This document shows, piece after piece, positions 34,272 to 44,099 of a stretch of DNA of 64,000 nt; the first letter of the stretch is position 1; each line of letters opens with the position of its first letter. The translations under genes were made by a program, and so were the position numbers. The notes beneath the pieces are model-generated. The model saw only the letters and a program-made list of their open reading frames with translations. It searched no databases and had not been told where the DNA came from. Source of the DNA: Channa striata. Taxonomy: Eukaryota; Chordata; Actinopteri; Anabantiformes; Channidae. The stretch is taken from assembly GCA_033026295.1 (NCBI GenBank), contig CM065185.1, forward strand, positions 248,001 to 312,000, read 5' to 3'.

Positions 34272-34578
34272 TAAAGGAGAATAGATGATTGGAAGATTGT
34301 GTAGCTAATGCGACTTGGGTAATTTGATATTAATGCAAAATCATTAATTTCCTCGAAATAGAGCACCAGGTCTTTTAAGCTGAACCAAGCTGTGATTAAA
34401 ATATTATCTGAACTGCCGATGGTCCACAGTAACAATAGAATTAAGCAAACAATAGAATTTGACCCAAGATCAGTCTCTGTCATGAGTTCTTTACCGTTTC
34501 AGTGACTTTGTCTGTTTCTCTAAAGCAGTGGGCGCGGAGCGCTGCCAGGGGGGGCGCATGAGACCGTGGGGAACATGC

Positions 34579-34748
34579 TTCTATTTCGTATAGGCTTCGC
34601 CCTCTAAAAGCTGTCGCTATTGGGTTTATCCCCGCGCGCATGCGCAGTCCTGAAGATGTTCTTTTGCGCCCGGCACAGGTGCCGGGCTGACTCCCTCAGG
34701 TCCGCATCCAAGCTATATAAGACCTGCTTGATCTGAGTTCTGCTCCCC
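34579..34748 (+). repeat. DIRS left inverted terminal repeat
   Basis: Matches the reverse complement of about 40013-40146. Shared blocks include ccctctaaaagctgtcgcta (one difference), gggtttatccccgcgcgcat, gtcctgaagatgttcttttg and ccctcaggtccgcatccaag. A TATA box (TATATAA, 34714-34720) lies at the inner end and probably drives the element. A 24-nt segment with a perfect palindrome (34668-34687) is present here but not in the right repeat. Confidence 0.88.
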
Positions 34749-34780
34749 TTTTTAGTTCAGCGTTGAAGCAGTCAATACAA

Positions 34781-36569
34781 GATGACAAGCTCCTCTCTTC
34801 GCTCTACTGGCAGTTCCAGGATTTGTCAGTCCTGCAACACCGGCTACATCCTGCCGGATGACCTCCATGCCCGACTGTGACTGTGACGACTGTGATGACT
34901 GTGCCGACGGCGATGATGCTGGCTGGGCAAAACGCTCACGCTTCACCATCGACGAGGCACTGGACATCCTGGACCTTCCCTGCTCGGAGGGCGAGCGCGG
35001 TGCAAGAGGGCAGGAGTCCCCTGACTCGGCTCCCTCCATCGCCGGCTGCCCTCCTTTTCCCATTGGAAAACCTGGAGTCTGAAGGTGAACAGGAGGCACC
35101 ATCAGCACAGCGGCACTCTGCCCCTCCCACCCCGCCCGCCGGGCCCTTGCCCACCTGCGGGTGCTTCTCCGGGACCTCCCCGAGATAATCAAGCGTGCTG
35201 CGGACAGGAAGGTAGTCTCTACCCGCCGAGCCGGCCGAGGAGATCGGCAAAGCGATGGCAGCTGTGTTGACGCTCTCCTCCGCAGTGGCCGTGGCACAGT
35301 CACGGATCATGGTCTGGATGACAATGCTGCAGCGCAACGTGTAGCTCCACATGTCCCGGTTGCCCGAACCGGTCAGGAAGGGCCTGCTGGACGGCCCTAC
35401 CAGCCCCGATGGGCTCTTTGGGCCGCTCCTCCAGGAAGCTGTCAGCCATCTCCAGCGAGCGTCTTAGGAGGCAGAACGAGTACAGAGGCTCACGTCATGG
35501 GGCCCCGCATCTGCTGGTCCTCTGCGTCCCCAGGGTTTCTGGTGGCAGCGCGGAGACGGGCGCCCCGCACTGAAACGCCCTCCAGCCTCTGCTGCCTCTG
35601 CCTCGCGGTCTGCACCCCCGCCTCGGCCATCCCAACCGCCTCCGACTGCGCCGCCGCCAAGAGGAGGCCGGCTCACACATGGCTGAACCAACCCGCCGCG
35701 CCCCCCCGGAAACGGGGGCGACAATGACGGGATGCGGGAAACGTGCGCCTGTCCGCGGAAACTGCCGCAAACAACGGCTCTTCTAAGAGCCACCCATCTC
35801 TGGGTAAAGAGCAGTTTCCTGACCACCGGTTTGCTTCATTCTCCTCTGAGTGTTTCGCAACTGTTGGTGTTGAGGCACAGGTTTCCCACACTCGTGACCC
35901 CGCTGCACTGTTTCACCAGGTGACAGCTGTGGAGTCCATGTCTTCTACATGTGTGGCGAGCAGATCCATTTCGCCGCCTCATGACCCCGCTGCACTCTTT
36001 CACCAGGTATCAGCTGTGGAGTCCATGTCTTCTACATGTGTGGCAAGCAGATCCATTCCGCCGCCTCATGACCCCGCTGTATTCTTTCACAAGATGTCAG
36101 CTGTGGAGTCCGTGTCTTCTGCATATTTGGAGAGCGAATCTGTTTCGCCGCCTCATGACCCCGCTGCACTCTTTAACCAGGTGTCAGCTGTGGAGTCAGT
36201 GTCCTCTGCACGTGTGAAGAGCGGATCTGTTTATTCGTCTCCTGTTCAAACGGTTCACCATCCACTCACCCCTCCTCTCTGTGGCCTCCCCACCTCTCAA
36301 CCGTCTGTACGTGTTAGTGGTGGTTTCTCTCCATGGCAGGACTCGGATGATGACGTTTTTTCCGTCATCCGTGACGCCTCGCCCCGACCCTTTCGCCCGT
36401 GCCCTCCCATGGGCTGCGCGGAGCAGACACCCGGCTCGCGCAGCGGCGGAGAGGACACTGCACTGGCTGTCAGTCATGACCACAGCGGCTCCACGGTCGT
36501 GTGCTCGTCCGCTTTCAGAGCGCTACTCAGAGTGGCGAGATCAACTTTCAATGTGCGAGTGGATGGACT
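34781..36569 (+). pseudogene. DIRS gag, frame-broken
   Basis: An ATG at 34781 starts a frame with MTSSSLRSTG and a Cys pair (CQSC), but it ends at a TGA after about 32 codons. Cys/Asp-rich DCDDCDDCAD follows in the same style, then KRSRFTIDEALDILDLPC (34858-35082). Several frames then share the GC-rich part. From 35743 one frame stays open through a four-copy 29-residue repeat (35893-36240) to about 36570. The end of the region reads RPLSERYSEWRDQLSMCEWM in the RT frame and stops at TAA 36570. The Gag-like protein of DIRS elements is poorly conserved, so limits are approximate. Confidence 0.6.
35893..36240 (+). repeat. Four-copy 87-bp tandem repeat in DIRS gag
   Basis: Unit starts at 35893, 35980, 36067 and 36154, exactly 87 bp apart. 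Each encodes a 29-residue unit close to HDPAALFHQVSAVES followed by a Ser-rich MSSTCVASRS-like part. All copies are in one frame, with substitutions but no indels. Confidence 0.9.
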
Positions 36570-36571
36570 AA

Positions 36572-37477
36572 GTGATAAGGAAGGGTTACACCCTGCAGTT
36601 TGCCGCTCCTCCTCCTCCATTCAACGGAGTGCTGGAGACGGTGATGTCATCCCAGGCAGAGGCAGCTGCTCTGACAACAGAGTTACGGGAGCTCCGGGAG
36701 AAAAGAGCAATCTCCAGAGTCCCAGCAGGCGAAAGAAACGAGGGTTTTTACTCCCGTTACTTCCTGGTACCCAAGAAGATGGGCAGAATGAGACCCATTC
36801 TCGACCTGTCTCTCTTCAACAAATCCATCGTGAAGAGACCGTTCCACATGCTTACGATAAAGCATGTGATGGAATGCGTGCGTCCAGGCGACTGGTTCAC
36901 ATCCATAGACCTGAAAGACGCGTATTTTCATGTGCCTATCATCCCAAAACACAGGAAATTCCTGCGCTTCTCTTTCCAAGGGGCCCAGTATCAATACAAC
37001 CGCTTGCCTTTCGGTTATACTCTGGCCATTCTCCAAATGTGGGAAACAGCCTTGGAGCCATTGCGCAAGAGGGGAATCAGAATCCTGTTTTATTTGGACG
37101 ATCTGATTCTGATGGCCTCCTCCAGAGACAGTGCAGCGCTGCACACGACGGAGCTCGTGAAACACCTGTCCCAGCTGGGTTTTGCCATAAACTGGGACCA
37201 AAGCTCCCCTGTGCCCTCCCAGTCGATCGTTTACCTGGGAGTGCATCTGGATTTGCCCAACGTGACAGTGACACTCTCTCCTGCGAGGAGAGGAGCGCTG
37301 CTCTCTCTCCTGTCGCACTTTTCACCTCACACGGCAGTATCTGCTCTGTCGGTGATGCGCTTCCTAGGCATGATGTCAGCCAGTCACATGGTTGTCCGCC
37401 TGGGCCTTCTCCATATGAGAAAGATCCAGAGGTGGTTCGGCCGTCTCTGCCTCGATCCCATATGTCACAAACAATGA
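36572..37477 (+). CDS. DIRS reverse transcriptase
   Basis: A 301-codon open frame. Key RT blocks appear in order: GFYSRYFLVPKKMGRMRPIL, WFTSIDLKDAYFHVPI with the first catalytic Asp, FLRFSFQGAQYQYNRLPFGY, and the catalytic box FYLDDLIL with both Asp residues. FLGMMSASHMVVRLGLLHMR follows. This is the DIRS form, close to other fish DIRS elements. The residues after LPFGY (TLAILQMWETALEPL) look slightly shortened. A TAA at 36570 separates it from the upstream gag-end frame and a TGA at 37477 separates it from RNase H, so the enzyme is broken although its catalytic core is complete. Confidence 0.9.
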   Translation: MIRKGYTLQFAAPPPPFNGVLETVMSSQAEAAALTTELRELREKRAISRVPAGERNEGFYSRYFLVPKKMGRMRPILDLSLFNKSIVKRPFHMLTIKHVMECVRPGDWFTSIDLKDAYFHVPIIPKHRKFLRFSFQGAQYQYNRLPFGYTLAILQMWETALEPLRKRGIRILFYLDDLILMASSRDSAALHTTELVKHLSQLGFAINWDQSSPVPSQSIVYLGVHLDLPNVTVTLSPARRGALLSLLSHFSPHTAVSALSVMRFLGMMSASHMVVRLGLLHMRKIQRWFGRLCLDPICHKQ

Positions 37478-37479
37478 TG

Positions 37480-38363
37480 GTGACTGTCCCTCCCTCCGTG
37501 CAGTCAGATCTGACGTATTGGAAAAACCCCACTGTTCTGGCGACAGGGGTTCCCCTCGGCAGAGTGACGTCACACATATCGGTGTACACAGACGCCTCTC
37601 TGTTCGGGTGGGGCGGGATGTGTCTGTCTCAGGTTGTGGGGGGAAAGTGGCGAAAGCCGCCGACTCTCCACATAAACTGTCTGGAGCTCTCCACAGTGCT
37701 GGAAGTTTTGAAACACTTCGCTCCTCTGTTGAGAGACAAACACGTGATGGTGAGAACGGACAACATGACAGCGGCAGCTTACATCAATCGTCAAGGCGGA
37801 GTGCGGAGTGCTGTTGTTGTGGGCCCACAGGCATCTGCGCTCTATCAGGGCGGTCTACATCTCCAGGAAACAGAACCGGGCGGCAGACCTGATGTCGCGG
37901 GGGGGGGCCTCTGCCGAGCGAGTGGATGTTGAACCCCTCCCTGGCCCGGTTACTGTGGGACAGATTCGGGGAGGCAGAGGTCGATCTGTTCGCCTCCCGC
38001 GAAAACGCACAGTGTCCTCTGTGGTTTGCCATGAGAGCTCAGGACGATCCGCCTCTCGGTGTGGACGCCTTCTCTCATCACCCGTGGCCCAGAGCACTCC
38101 TTTATGCTTTCCCTCCCGTTCCTCTGATCCCGCGTCTCCTGGCGCGTGTTCAGGAGGAGCGACTCTCTGTCATTCTAGTGGCTCCAGAGCGCACGAGCGC
38201 GTCTTGGTTCCCGACGATGGTTCAACTTCTGTCAGGCGAACCATGGAGACTTCCGTGGCGCAGGGATGCACTTTCACAGGTGGACGGTTCGATCCACAGT
38301 TTCCCTTTGCTGGGCCAGCGGCTGTGGGCCTGGCCCCTGAGCGGGAGCGTTTGGAACGCTTAG
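37480..38363 (+). pseudogene. DIRS RNase H and following domain, in shifted frames
   Basis: RNase H continues in a different frame from RT (SHISVYTDASLFGWGGMCLS, then INCLELSTVLEVLKHF, then VRTDNMTAAAYINRQGG; 37573-37800), keeping the Asp, Glu and Asp residues of the active site. A second shift follows at SIRAVYISRKQNRAADLMSR (37844-37905). A third frame carries SLARLLWDRFGEAEVDLFAS, FAMRAQDDPPLGVDAF and PWPRALLYAFPPVPLIPRLL (37926-38363), the conserved segment found after RNase H in DIRS pol. Some DIRS elements carry a methyltransferase-like domain near here; no methyltransferase motif could be confirmed. At least two indels are needed to explain the frame changes. Confidence 0.8.
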
Positions 38364-39427
38364 GATTCCCGCCTGCAGTTGTACAGACCATTCAGGGCGC
38401 GAGGGCTCCGTTGAAAACGGCCCTTTACGCAGCCAAATGGTCCGCTTTTCAGCGATGGTGTTTGGAGAGGAACATGGATCCCGCATCGTGTCCTCTCTCT
38501 CAAATCCTCACTTTCCTCCAGCTGTTAGTGGAGAGAAATCTCGCCCTGTCCACGGTGAAAACCTACACTGCGGCGATTTCCTCCTCCCATGAAGGTTATG
38601 GAGACAGATCTGTCTTTGCGCATCCTCTCGTTAAGCGCTTTCTAAAAGGAGTGAGACGGCAGCGGCCCATGACGCGTTCTATTACGCCTCAGTGGGAATT
38701 GCCGCTGGTCTTGCATGCTCTCAGGAACCCCCCTTTCGAGCCGTTGTCGCAGATCTCTCTGAAATTCCTCTCATTGAAAACTGAGCTTCTCTTAGCCCTG
38801 ACCTCGGCTAAAAGAGTGAGTGATTTGTGTGCGCTCTCGGTCTCTCCCTCCTGTCTCACTATTAGGAAGGATGAGAGTTTGGCCGTTCTGAGGCCGAATC
38901 CTGCATTCATGCCTGAGATAATAACGTCCTCCTTCAGATCCAGAGTTGTTAATTTGGATGGGTTTTTCCTTCCTCCCCACAAGAATGAGATGGAGGAAGA
39001 CTTTCATCGTCTCTGCCCTGTGCGTGCGCTATCTCATTATGTAGTGCGCACTGCAGGTGTCAGACGGACGCAGCAGCTGTTTGTGCATTACAGGGAGCAT
39101 TCCCAAGGGAAGCCCCTCACCAAACAGCGGCTGTCCCACTGGCTGTGTGACGCCATCACGCAGGCTTACGTGTCCGCGGGCAGGGAGCCCCCACATAACA
39201 TCCGCGCGCAATCCACGCGAGCTGTGTCCTCATCCACAGCCCTCTTCAATGGGATGTCGGTGGATGACATTTGCGCGGCGGCATCGTGGGCTTCCCCGTG
39301 TCCTTTTGTCCGTTTCTACCTGAGGGACACGTCAGAGTTCTCCCTGACTCACTCTGTGAAGGGCGTGCTCACCGATCAGCGGACTTCCGCCGGTTTGCCC
39401 GCTCATGCGGCGGCGGGGACACGTTGA
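38330..39427 (+). CDS. DIRS tyrosine recombinase
   Basis: The recombinase-like part of a frame open from 37808; the true start is not certain, and the early part overlaps the pol domain in another frame. An N-terminal core-binding region includes ALYAAKWSAFQRWCLERNMD, ILTFLQLLVERNLALSTVKT and YTAAISSSHEG. The catalytic part keeps the family residues: Arg in LTSAKRVSDLCAL, His-x-x-Arg in HNIRAQSTR, and the nucleophile Tyr in FVRFYLRD. It stops at about 39427. This enzyme would insert the circular DIRS DNA by a Cre/FLP-like reaction. The frame appears complete, so it may still encode a protein if expressed. Confidence 0.88.
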   Translation: MAPERERLERLGFPPAVVQTIQGARAPLKTALYAAKWSAFQRWCLERNMDPASCPLSQILTFLQLLVERNLALSTVKTYTAAISSSHEGYGDRSVFAHPLVKRFLKGVRRQRPMTRSITPQWELPLVLHALRNPPFEPLSQISLKFLSLKTELLLALTSAKRVSDLCALSVSPSCLTIRKDESLAVLRPNPAFMPEIITSSFRSRVVNLDGFFLPPHKNEMEEDFHRLCPVRALSHYVVRTAGVRRTQQLFVHYREHSQGKPLTKQRLSHWLCDAITQAYVSAGREPPHNIRAQSTRAVSSSTALFNGMSVDDICAAASWASPCPFVRFYLRDTSEFSLTHSVKGVLTDQRTSAGLPAHAAAGTR

Positions 39428-39429
39428 TG

Positions 39430-39866
39430 TGTGCTGCGGACGCACACACATCCTTTCCCCTCTGACTTATTTGTTTGTGCATTCGACTGCTACTGTGCGT
39501 AACGGTCGTCTGGCTGCTCTCACAACATAAGTCTGGTGGAGTTTGGCGTGTTATTGTGTGCATTAACTCGCTGTGCGTTTTTTCCTGCGCTATCTTCACG
39601 TGGTTCCGCTTTGGGTGTCTTATTCCCTTCTGCTTTGCTCGGTCCTGGGACTGTTACAGTGCGTAAATGATCGTCCCTGCTTCCTCGCAACAGCATTCAG
39701 GGACTGTGTGTGTGCACCCTTGTCACCCTCCTTAGTCGCAGAGGGTTCCATGCGGGGAGCTGCGTGCAGCCTTGTTGTGGCCGCCCCGGGCGGAGCTGGT
39801 GTGTTGGTGCCTTATGGCCCTTGGTGGGTTCAGCGGGGCATTGACCACATCCGGCTTCGCCCTTAT
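39430..39866 (+). other. DIRS 3' non-coding region
   Basis: Between the recombinase stop and the internal complementary region. It holds T/C-rich GC-moderate DNA with no supported gene, and the ORFs present are short. Confidence 0.5.
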
Positions 39867-39959
39867 CCCAATAGCGACAGCTCTTAGAGGGCGAAGCCTA
39901 TACGAAATAGAACGTTGGTCACACTTGTGACCCCAGATTCTATGAGAATAGGCGTAGCT
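39867..39959 (+). repeat. DIRS internal complementary region
   Basis: The left part (39867-39910) is the reverse complement of the left end of the element (34581-34624) with one mismatch. The right part (39913-39959) is the reverse complement of the right end (40134-40180), including a perfect 33-bp match (39913-39945 with 40148-40180). This joins copies of both ends side by side, as in the known DIRS-1 internal complementary region thought to template circle formation. Confidence 0.88.
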
Positions 39960-40012
39960 GTGGGCCCCACTGCTCCCACTGGAGTCAGCTGAAGTAAAAT
40001 GCTGGCTTATTG

Positions 40013-40182
40013 GGAGCAGAACTCAGGTCACGCAGGTCTTATATACCTTGGATGCGGACCTGAGGGAGCAAAAGAACATCTTCAGGACTGCGCATGCGCG
40101 CGGGGATAAACCCAATAGCGACAGCTCTTAGAGGGCTACGCCTATACTCATAGAATCTGGGGTCACAAGTGTGACCAACGTT
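40013..40182 (-). repeat. DIRS right inverted terminal repeat
   Basis: Reverse complement of the left repeat, from the gggagcagaactcagg end (40013) to accaacgtt (40182). It contains an inward-facing TATA box on the minus strand (40039-40045). It lacks the 24-nt palindromic insert of the left repeat. Confidence 0.88.
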
Positions 40183-40184
40183 TT

Positions 40185-43100
40185 TTTGCCGTACTAGAAT
40201 AAAGTGTAATTGCACATCAAGTCCAGGAGTTGGCAGTGGCGCTCTCATTGTCAGAGTGTGCGCAGGAGGATTAGCTCTATGGTGCCGGGTTCATTTTGCC
40301 CCCCCCTCTTGCCTGGGAGCTGTTGCAGACTGTTCTGCCAAGTTAAGCGTCAATCGGTACCGGTTCTTTTGTAGAGCAGGACGGATCGTCTCGGTTCTGT
40401 TAACAGGCTAGTTATCAGTTACCTGGTCAAGTAACATGGTCTGGTTCTGCTGGTGGCTGAGCCGACTTACAGAGGTGCTGGTTGTCCAGTCCGAAACAGG
40501 GCCGCGTGGAGCCAAAGATGTTAAATTTAAATAATTCAACAAAAATGGTTGATAAAAATATGGCTATTGGATAAAAAATCTTAGGGCTCAGTTTGGACTA
40601 ATTTTGAAGGATTTTCCAAACCAAAATTAAAGTTTGGCTTTGATTTCCGATCGTCAAAAAAAACTGACAAAGACAAAAATACAAAGACGCGCATGCTTTA
40701 AAAATAGTTTGGAAAGGTACGGACAAGAGAATTAACGACATAAAGTAATTTTAACAACTTCAGCTAAGTTATATTAGCTGAGGCACATTTCTTCTTCAGG
40801 ATGGAATTCTGAAGTTGTTTAAAAGCTCAAACTGGAAGTGAGCTGGAACTCCGCGAACTCCACTAACAAAGGAATTTTAACTTTATTTTATATCATGGGG
40901 CGTCGCCAAGATTATGAGGCGTTGCTGCTAAATTCAAATTTACCACCAAGGGCAGAGCTAGTCCCTCCTCTAGATCACATTAAATCCTTTGTTCGGTTTA
41001 ATCACACAAAGTCAAGTATAGATTTCTCTTTTCATCAAGCCCAAAATCTCATACTATAAAAGAAAGCAACATATTATAATTGTTCTACTGTGCAAACTCC
41101 TTTGGAGGTTAAAATACTTAAAGCAACATGATTGCTGTGTGTAATAGTTAGTGTTTCATTTCAAAATAAATGTGAGAGTTCTGATTAGATGAAGAGATGG
41201 AATCCAATGATTATTACATGGAAAATTAGCTTCGTCTAATACCTATTAATAAACACTGAGAACACACAACAACAATTAGGAATTCAGTCATGCATTATCT
41301 GGACATCGTAGCGAATTAAGATAACATATGATCACTTTTAAGTGCCTAAGCGGGTGTATACAAGGCGTGCATTAATATGTAACATGTAAGTGTAATATAC
41401 AGAATTGGCAGAAGAATATGAAATCGCGTTTTAACTTTCAGACAACAAATTAATGCCGTTTAATTTCTTTTTATAGACAACTACCTTCTGGGATGCACTT
41501 AGAATTTGCACCCAAGGGTTGCAATGTTGTGCTACTCTCTCTCGAATTAAAACTTTTATTTTATAACTTCGTCATTTCTTGTCGTAGAAAGGAGTTTCAT
41601 GAAGCTTGATAACTGATTTGTCCCTGTTTTGGGGTTTGAATCCAAATTAAGTCAAGTGGTTTTGCAACTCAAGTTTTATGGTTGTTTAGCAAATTCCTTT
41701 CCAGCAAGCTGGTACCATCTTGATAAAAAGTGATTTGCAAGTGAGTTAGGAGACAGTCTTGGGTCTGGTAGATGAAAAACTCATGGCAAAATGTATGCTA
41801 ATTGCATGAGTGTCAATTCGTGGCTTTAAGCCAGATGTGGTTTGTTTGCTTTACTCAGCTCTCCTGTTGTTATCTGGTCCTGGGAGGATTAGTGGTGGAT
41901 TCTTTTATAAAGAAAGTTTATTGCCGGGTCCGTCTACCTCCCCCTTGTTTTCAACATGTAGGTTGAATTCCAACTCTGTCTCTGGATGCTACAATTGATT
42001 TCCCCCTCTTTTCTCCCCTTTCCTGCCTTCCTCCATCAAAGTGAAGTAAATTATTAAAGGAAGAAAAAATAATCAGATGGAAGTGGGAACAGAGATAAAC
42101 AAGAAAATTAGGGTAGATGAAGGGAGGAAGAAAAGGAAAAAAAATCAAAAAACTCTGCACTAGCCCAGTTCTTGCTTCAGTGACTTAACTCTAGTTTGTC
42201 TGAAAATGGTACAATGTTTAATTATATCAATGTTTTTTGCATTATCAACCTGATCACCAGAGTGTAAGTAGTTGGCTTATACATTCCTCCATTACCTATG
42301 GAAGGATATCACCACCAAAACTCTGAGAGAGCACAAACCCATTTTTGAGAGCTCATAGGTTTGTAAATTAGTGTTTGAGAGCAAGCAAACGCGGATTTGT
42401 GAGACAATGAGCGATGTGTTGTGTCTGTTACGTCTAAAAATTTAAATGATTTGATACTAACGTAGCACAATCATATGCAGTTCGTTTGGAAATTTTTTGC
42501 TTGTATGCAATTTTCCTAATCTGTTTACAAATAATTTTACAGAAAAGATAAATAATCATCAAACGAAAGTTATTTAGAAAATAGGCATAATGCAGCCTTC
42601 AGGACTCTAATGAGCCAAAGGGCTGTTGGGTTTACTGTGATCTGGTCCAACTTCATGTAAGCCCAAATGTTAATAAATATAATACTGATATATGATGACT
42701 TCTTATTAAACTGTTCAGTGCCAAAGAACACAGCATATACGGATGTTTAATATGACTGAATAATCATTGCATTTGATCTGTAACATGATTCATGTTGGCA
42801 AAGAAATTGATTCAGACTTTGGGTTGATTTGATATTGTTCTGCGCTCCAAAGCAAAATGTTGTATTTGATAGTAGATTGTCAATGAGTGGACACACCTGG
42901 CACTGATCTGTGCAGTGTTGGCAAACAAACTGCAGATTTGATAAGCATGTACATCATTTATGCCACCCAAAATTAACAGTAGGATTAGTGTACCATAGTT
43001 CATGGCTTCCATCTTACTTGAAATCCACTTGTGAAGATCTGACTGCCTGTTTGCTATCTGACTGTATGCTTTACTTGTCTAAGGGTATATAGATGATTGA

Positions 43101-43535
43101 CATTTTATTGTAGCCTAGTAAATTTGATTAAGGGCGGCCTACTGCTAAGCAGCAAATATCTACTATCACCACCACCACACTGCTCTGATTTAGGACCGAA
43201 CATGCTTGTGCTTAATTTTTAATCATAATATTACATTTAAATTACAGCCTTGTACATTTTGTAGGTAGATTTGGCATGATAACTTTCTCAATGGGTATGT
43301 AGAGCAACTCAGTGCTTTCAGTTTAGCAGCCTCTAGTTTTCACCCTCCCATAGACATGTCAAGTCAATAACAAATGATTGCAAAACATTTAGTATAAAAA
43401 CATGGCTTAATTTCTTAAGTATTTTACTGTTTCAAGCAATTCTTAGATAGCTTGAAAAGATTGTCAGGTAGCCTACATTCACTCCAATGCTTTTGAATCA
43501 CCTAAACCAGCTCTAACTATAAACTAAACCTTTAA
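40185..43535. other. map4 intron, nothing firmly recognised
   Basis: After the DIRS right end there is about 300 bp of moderately GC-rich DNA (40230-40510) with an AATAAA at 40197. AT-rich sequence follows. A short ORF at 40896-41059 (MGRRQDYEALLLNSN...) has no recognised relatives. No exon or domain can be supported. Confidence 0.35.
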
Positions 43536-43537
43536 GC

Positions 43538-43615
43538 AGCAGAGGAGCTTGATAGCTGAAGGTTGTGCCTCCCATTCTCCTTTTGGAAACTCTGGGAATC
43601 ACAAGATGACCTGCA
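43538..43615 (-). mobile_element. L2-clade LINE fragment
   Basis: About 78 bp matching the L2 copy at 9285-9362: gaggagcttgatagct, gcctcccattct, tttggaaa and ctctgggaatcacaag are shared with few changes. It is cut off by the BEL/Pao element about 20 bp further on. Confidence 0.75.
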
Positions 43616-43633
43616 GTCAGAGTTAAGAATTCT

Positions 43634-44025
43634 TGTGCTGGTCAGAGTTGTTCCCCGCCAGCAGGTGGTGTTATGTTTCATAACATAAGATTCGATACTC
43701 CTGTGTTGCCGTAGTTGTCGGGAGGGGTTTAGATCGGTAAACAGGTAGTAGAACGCACATGTTTAGTATGATCGAGTGCAGAGATGCTCAATCCGGCTCC
43801 ATCCTTTGTTGTTGCTCGAGGAAAGCATTGCCTGTGAGTATTTTTAGTTATCAGAGTGTCTTAAGAAGAGTTATTAGTGATTAATAGTGACAGGAAATGT
43901 GTTTATTTCTTTCAGTTTTACTCCATGTACTTGTGAAGGATAACCTCTAAATAAAGGGACAACACTTGTCACTTGTTGTGGAGTTATCTGTCTGCATAAC
44001 TGCACCCAGGTGTAACAGTGAGGGC
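43634..44025 (+). repeat. BEL/Pao 5' LTR
   Basis: Starts TGTGCTGGTCAGAGTTGTTC, the same 21 bases that recur at 48446-48466. It contains an AATAAA signal (about 43950) and ends near 44025 by inference from the start of internal sequence; the exact right border cannot be checked because the 3' LTR is missing. Confidence 0.65.
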
Positions 44026-44099
44026 AGAACAGTAAAAAGGCACATTTCACCAAAAGTAACACTTCGAAAGGAGGCACAAATGTCAGCTTCATGATGTCT

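Larger units (their letters stand above)
34579..40182 (+). mobile_element. DIRS-type tyrosine-recombinase retrotransposon
   Basis: A 5.6-kb element with higher GC content than its surroundings. In order it has: a left inverted terminal repeat with TATA box, a broken gag, a DIRS-type reverse transcriptase with RNase H, a DIRS-specific domain after RNase H, a tyrosine recombinase, an internal complementary region and a right inverted terminal repeat. DIRS elements copy through a circular DNA and insert with a tyrosine recombinase, so they make no target-site duplication, and none is seen here. Several frame breaks in gag and pol show this copy is not autonomous as it stands, though the recombinase frame is open. 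It lies inside the large map4 intron, antisense to the gene. Confidence 0.9.

Noticed and set aside
35085..35826. Several GC-rich ORFs on both strands (for example 35161-35727, 35464-35826)
   Set aside because: They overlap in many frames inside the DIRS gag region, where GC-rich sequence has few stops; none shows a domain.
40896..41059. Short ORF MGRRQDYEALLLNSN...
   Set aside because: Only 55 codons with no recognised relatives, splice context or neighbouring domain.
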